A DNA stretch of 64,000 bases from Aculops lycopersici (lineage: Eukaryota; Arthropoda; Arachnida; Trombidiformes; Eriophyidae): NCBI GenBank assembly GCA_015350385.1, contig WNKI01000002.1:6923500-6987499 (forward strand). Direction: 5' to 3'. Of this stretch, positions 58,501-64,000 are shown one piece after another. The notes below the pieces were generated by a model that saw only the letters and a list, made by a program, of their open reading frames with translations, searched no databases and had not been told where the DNA came from. Position numbers and translations under genes: made by a program. Positions within the stretch are counted from its first letter, which is position 1. Each line of letters begins with the position of its first letter.

Positions 58501-61500
58501 GGAAAACATCACGGCGCGCATCTGCGCACAGGGGAGGCAACAAGTTGCCAGTGTCGCGTGTGCGAGTCGCTCCAACAAAACTTACCTGTTGCTCACTTCT
58601 TTCGCATGGCCTAAGTAACGGCAGCGCGCACACACACACATTTTCGATCCAATGAACATGGAAATCGAGAGAGAATCGAAATAGAAAGAGAGAACTAAAC
58701 TTCATGTCGCCGCTACTCATCAAAACATCAGCAAACGAACCGTTACCCCAACTTTGACTGACTCTCTAACCAGCAAACGATTGTTGTTGTTATCGTTGGC
58801 GATGGCTATGGTGCTTGTGTTTGTGTTCATGTTATTAGATTGAGTTCGACCATTGGGCGACTCTGGAGCACAAATGAGAGCACCAATCACGTTCAGCGCT
58901 CGTAAAAACCTTTGCTCGTTCATCGACCAAGAGTCATTGTGTGAGAGTTGAACCCGAAACTTATTATCGCCGCCAAAGTGAGCGGACAAATGATTGTACG
59001 ACACTAACACACAAACACACTGCAAGCTCCAGCAACAAAACCACAGCAAGCAAATTGGGAGCGGATCAACCATAATATCGCTACCATAACCAAGAGAATC
59101 AAGCACAAGAGACGACTTCCAGGTGACAAGAGTTGATTAGGTTGGAGATTGGACACTTGAAATCACAGAATTCTCATCCAAAGCATTGAATAGCAGAGAA
59201 GAAAAGTATTTTGCACGCAACACGCGCGAAGAGTTAGTCAAATAATTGTTCGGTTCATCAATTCTAACTCGAAACCTACAGACCCAATCAAGATTTTTTA
59301 AACTAAAAACATTCACAAAAACTCAAAACTTAAACAGTTGCAAACATATCGCATCAGACAAGAAACCGAACAGGTGAGTTTTGTTCTAGCATCAGGAATT
59401 GTGCTCTAAATTTTGCAGAGTCAGTTTAAAATACAACCCTTTTGCGCGGAAAACAATGCAGCACAAAAACGTGAACTTGATCATCATCATCAACATCACA
59501 TTGATTGTGCTCGACTCAATGATCTCGGGACGATAATGTGATTATAAGTACGCTTTTCATCGAATGCTCTTTTATTATGACCAAGTTTAATATCTAAAAA
59601 CGACTTCTTCCGATGCGACTCATGCCAAATTCGCAACCAACGGGGAGTCATCTTGCCATCAGAATATTGGTGGTGTTTTTTGCATCAGAGAGGAAGAGGA
59701 TTTTGCATTCTGCACTGAGAGGAATAAAAGGAGGAGATAAGACTTTGCAAAAGTTGAGGTACTAACGAGACTCGAGACAATGAGCAGCGAGATTTCAAGA
59801 CGAGATCTTTAGTCAGGTGGATGGCGACCGGAGAATAGAAGATGAATATTATCTTTTGCTCCTGATCTTTAGGAGCTCGTTGCTCGCCGAGGATCGTCGA
59901 GTTTGCGTTGGCATTAGAAGGAGAGAGAGAGAGAGAGAGAGAGGAAAATCTTTTTTCTTTAGTCAACTAGAAGCAGATTCCAGTCAAAGTTCCATTATTC
60001 TCCAGCTCAACATCACGGTCACCGACGATGGAGTAACAGCAGAAGCAGCGGCGGCAACAGTTGGTTTGGAGAGAGTCTTAGCGGCGTTCTGTTCGAGGAA
60101 CTTCATCATCAACAGTTGGTTTAAAACCAACAACAAAAACATTAGCAACTGCAACTTTGGGTTTAATTTCGATTGCATCATCAGTCGGCGGCGGTGGCTG
60201 TCGATGTTTAGTGGCGTGGCGTGGCGTCAGAAGCGCAGTGTTTATGCTAACGAGCGGCATTCAATATGTTGATGCGCGTTTCTGAGTTTAACTATTGGGG
60301 AGGTTTGCTGTTGCCCATCCGATTGTTTCATGGAAAATAGACAGAACAGTTAACATCTCGTAAAAAGTAAACATAATCAAACAATGCGACGTCGCTCCTC
60401 ATGCCGAGCAACTAGACAACAAGGCATCCAGTTTAATATGTTATGTTAAATCGATTACAATTATTAACAGTGTGCGCGATCAACAGGTGAGCGCGGTACA
60501 AGATTGAGACCATTTATTCCAACTAAATTTCAGTTGCTCACTCCCTTTGTCCACATTATTAATACAACTATTATTTTACCTGAAATTCTTGTTTCTCTTG
60601 TGATTAAAAATCTCTCAACAAGTGAGCATCACCCACTTGTTGCTGCCGCTTCATGTTTTGTTCTGCCCAACTTTATATCACCAACCAAATCGAACTCCAT
60701 TTGCCATCGACACTAATAAGTGCCGCCTGTGGCCGACTAATAACGGATTATAATGGCCGAAGCACGAAGTGGCGTGATACTCTGATACCAATATGAGCGC
60801 TCAAATTTAGTGCTCGCAAGTCTCCACTTTCGAGATGGAGGAGGGAGCCAGTCAATTAGCAATTCAAATTGCGGCGTCCAAATGAAAATAAATAGATCAG
60901 ATTTTCCGCTGCTCTTGGCCAATGCGAACCCGGCAACAGGTAGTCGCTGCGCGAACCATGGCAATCTACGTGACGTTCCAAAGTTGCTTTAGTTTTTTGG
61001 TGTTGCTTTTGGCGCTGCCACCATTGCACTTGCGTCTCCTTTTCCCGTTCCGCTTTGTCCGCTTGTCGATTCCGATTTGTATTCAACTCTCGACTCGCAG
61101 CTCCGATTGCCTAGGCTCTCGATTCGATTTAACGCAACCACGAATCCATGAGCAAATGTCATCGGTTTAATCGATGCTCTCTGCTTCTCACCGCTACTCT
61201 AGACAACTGTTATCTGTTTTTTCGTCATTTAATCGGCGCATCGCATCTCCAGTTTTTTACTACTTTGATCGCTCGCCCACAACAACAACCACAACAGCAG
61301 TAATAGTAACAGCAACATCGATAGCAACAACAACATTTTGCAATGCTCACCACAAACACAACCACAATCGAAACCACTAGTCGCTAGCAGCTAGAGTAAC
61401 CGTTTGCTCGCGTTTTTTCTTTTGCTATGATTGCTGATGGCTGGAGATAATCTAATAACGACTATTCCAATATCTTGAACCATTTGGCGACGCCACTTTG

Positions 61501-61891
61501 CTCGTCCAGCCACTAAACTGGCCACCGGTAACCACTTGTTGCCTCTCTCTTTCCAATTGCTGTGGACGCTGGTGCTGCCTATAATGCTATTACCGTTGCC
61601 ATCTTGCTTTTTGCAAAGAATAAACTAGAAATCACTGGCCACAATCTTCTTATATCTCCACAAGTGTCATCCAATCGGCGACTTGCTCCCTCCCCTCCCC
61701 CTGGTTTTCTATCCCGTTTTCAGATTAAAATCGCCGATCACAAGCAAATTAAAGCGCAATTCTAGATTCAGATAGAAACATAAAATATCTACCTGTCGAT
61801 TGGCCGACGAAGTGCATTAGAGGAAGTTTAGCTATCTTTCAAGTAGATAGTGTAATAATATCAAATCAGATATTAAAGTAGTGGGAGGAAA

Positions 61892-61929
61892 ACGGAGCTG
61901 CCAGTTGGCAAGCTAACTGGCAGCTCCGT
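61892..61929. repeat. Perfect 15-bp inverted repeat with 8-nt loop
   Basis: ACGGAGCTGCCAGTT, loop GGCAAGCT, then the exact reverse complement. Longest perfect hairpin stem noticed in the window. Confidence 0.95.
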
Positions 61930-64000
61930 CGGCTGGCTTGACGCTGGTTAACTCTCCTCTCGATCGTATCAACGGAAGCAATTGATTTCAGTTGTGAGTG
62001 GTGCCCGAGAAGTCTGGAGAAAAAACTTGCCTTGCTTTCGATCTTGTTCTCGCTGAGTTTCCCGTTGATCGAAGCATTAAGGCGACCAAGGGAGAAAGCA
62101 GTGCAAAACATTAAGAGACGCCAGCTTACCGCCTGCCTGCTGCGGCCAAATCGAAGCTCGAGGTTCGGTGGTTGGCGCTTGCGGTTCAGTGGGTGTCTTA
62201 GTTGAGTACACAGCAGTAGAGTCGGTCAGTTGGCCGGTCACTTTCACAGGTGATGCTGATTCTGCAAGCGGTTGCCTTGCCATGCATCGTTGGACTGAAA
62301 ATTGATATCATTTGAACTTTTCACTTGGATTCCTCTTCTTTTAGTCTCCAATCATGCGACTTCCTCACTTGAGCAAAAGCAGCATTGTGTTTCACAGGTA
62401 GCCGCGCCACGGCGGTGGCTTCTCACTCAAGTGGCAGCGACCTGTGGCATCTCGCCAAGCCAAAGCGAGAAAGAGGTGAGGTGAGGTGAGTGATGGAGTG
62501 CGAGGTGCAAATGAGCTGATGTATGCCAGTGAGAGTGGTTTTTGTTTTCATTTACTCCAACTCCTCTTCTCTCTCTCTCTCTCCCCTAATGCAAAAGCAA
62601 TGAGAGTTTCGGCTCCAAGTCGCCCACTCGTTCGCGATCGCTGCCACAGATACTGCTGCTACTGCTTCCACTACTTCTGCTGTCGAGCTTTAGGAATTGC
62701 TACAGTTCAGAGAGAAGTTAGTGAAAAGCAATACCAACTAGAGAGCGAGACTTTGAATTGACTGACAATAAGCTGAAACTCTCACTCTAACTCTTGGAAC
62801 TCACTAAATTAGCGCCTTTCTTTGAATAGACTCCAAGAATCGCTGTCGGGCGGCAGCTTGCCAGTTTGTGAGCATCGTGCGATCGTTAGGCGCGAAGCGT
62901 CACACGGCAACAGGTTGCGGTTTCGCGCTGATGATGGCGGGGCCACTTGTTGCAAGTCGCCCACTCGGAATCGCCAACTACAGTCGGGTCTAGTAGTAAT
63001 GGTTTTAGTGATAGTAGTGTCCGATTCCACCGACCAGTTGGCCAGATTGACTTTGAACTCAACTTTGCTGACTAGAGCTCAAACTAAAAATTAGAGTGAA
63101 ACAAGAGCAAGCAGGAGAGCAACAATTGTATCATGATTTTGGAAACAATACATCTCTCATAACAGGTGTGAAATTGTTACTCTCGCTCGTTCGCTCCTTC
63201 TGATTCTTGAGCCTCTTAGCGAAAGCTCAGCTCAGTTAGCTTAAATTGGGTATTTATATCACGATGACTATGACTATGGCAACGATGGCGACGGCAAACG
63301 ATAAAAAGATTCAACACAGGTGAACTTGAAGTGGCTGCCAACCACAACAGCGAGCGAGAAGGCGAGCAATTAGTGCTGTTGTTGGCTAAAGAGTCGGCGA
63401 GTCAAGTTTAGTGAGCCATTTATGACACTTTGTCATCCTTTTAATCGAGAAATCAAAATAACGCCACCTGGAACAACAACCTATGACCTCTGGAGGCGAG
63501 CACTCATGAGAATTGGACCATGAGAGTGGCTTGCTTGCGGTGGCGCCGACTTCAAGGGTAAATCCTTCGAGTTTAAAGACAATTTGAGAAAGAAAGAGAG
63601 ACGTCGATGACGATCATGATCATGCTGATGATAAACAAAGACTATCACAATCACATCGCACGACTGCCGCTCACCTGTCTCATCAGGCCGGAGACTTTTA
63701 CTCTTGCGTTGGTCGTGGTGATTGCAGCCACCACTACCTTCGCCACCGCCGCCGCCATTAGCCGTTAAGGTGAGTGACAAGGGAGGGAGACAGACGTTAG
63801 CTCACCTGTTGACTGACATTGATTCGCGGCTGATCGGCGGAGGCGGCGGCGGTGGTGGCGGGGACGGCAACGGTGCCGCCGGTGGTTTTACCTGGCCGTT
63901 GGCATTTGCTGTCGCTTGGACTTGAAGTTGATAGATTTCTTTGGCGCCCAGGGCAACAAAGTGTCAAGCCAGCCCTCGCTAGCTGGCTCGCTTGCCAGCT

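Larger units (their letters stand above)
51167..64000. other. Long region with no recognised coding gene, rich in CAACARGT words
   Basis: About 12.8 kb with no coding frame I can support. Nineteen exact CAACAGGT/CAACAAGT words on either strand were read (53275, 53700, 53715, 55256, 55493, 56189, 57328, 57781, 58418, 58538, 58584, 60481, 60616, 60635, 60934, 61534, 62908, 62945, 63804). A possible noncoding first exon ends with CAG/GTGAGT at 59373. Simple repeats and hairpins are listed separately. The pattern suits an enhancer-rich flank or a long intron of a gene lying to the right. Confidence 0.45.

Overview
This looks like nuclear DNA from a small-genome arthropod. The evidence is metazoan proteins (an F-BAR/Nwk-type protein, RCAN, NPC1, an NPF/NPY-type GPCR, an SLC7 transporter, an alpha-arrestin, an ABCG transporter, UBE3B), GT-AG introns, eukaryotic poly(A) signals and many simple repeats. 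The genes are very intron-poor: NPC1 (1463 aa), the GPCR (about 1364 aa) and UBE3B (966 aa) are each one open frame, and only two introns (223 and 127 bp) are needed in the whole window. Extreme intron loss of this kind is known in minute acariform (eriophyoid) mites, so a mite is a reasonable but unproven guess.

Layout from left to right. 1-2307 (-): 5' part of an F-BAR gene of the nervous wreck/FCHSD type, running off the left edge. 4847-5335 (-): small secreted LRAT-like protein that appears to have lost its catalytic residues. 5770-6275: rearranged dead fragment of the NPC1 gene. 6734-7813 (+): RCAN/calcipressin. 9251-9541 (+): small secreted Gly-rich protein, convergent with full-length NPC1 at 9717-14108 (-). 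14.1-20.4 kb: gene-free, with two copies of a non-autonomous DNA transposon, two Tc1-like transposase relics and simple repeats. 20450-24541 (+): neuropeptide GPCR with a giant third intracellular loop. 24.5-29.5 kb: gene-free. 29570-31349 (+): SLC7 light-chain amino-acid transporter with one intron. 31.5-34.4 kb: gene-free, containing a 191-N assembly gap in a GA repeat. 34456-35658 (+): alpha-arrestin. 35.7-43.8 kb: gene-free. 43785-46947 (+): ABCG transporter with one intron, convergent with UBE3B at 48266-51166 (-). 51.2-64 kb: no recognisable coding gene.

The genes do not form a pathway. They are ordinary single genes for membrane trafficking, lipid handling, signalling, transport and ubiquitination. 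The strongest unexplained signal is a short word, CAACAGGT/CAACAAGT on either strand, repeated in the long gene-free blocks at 33-34, 36-43 and 53-64 kb far above chance but not seen in the 14-20 kb transposon-bearing block. It looks like a dense cis-regulatory code, possibly for Snail/Scratch-type zinc fingers or bHLH proteins. All calls come from reading the sequence and recalled family knowledge; no database search was run.
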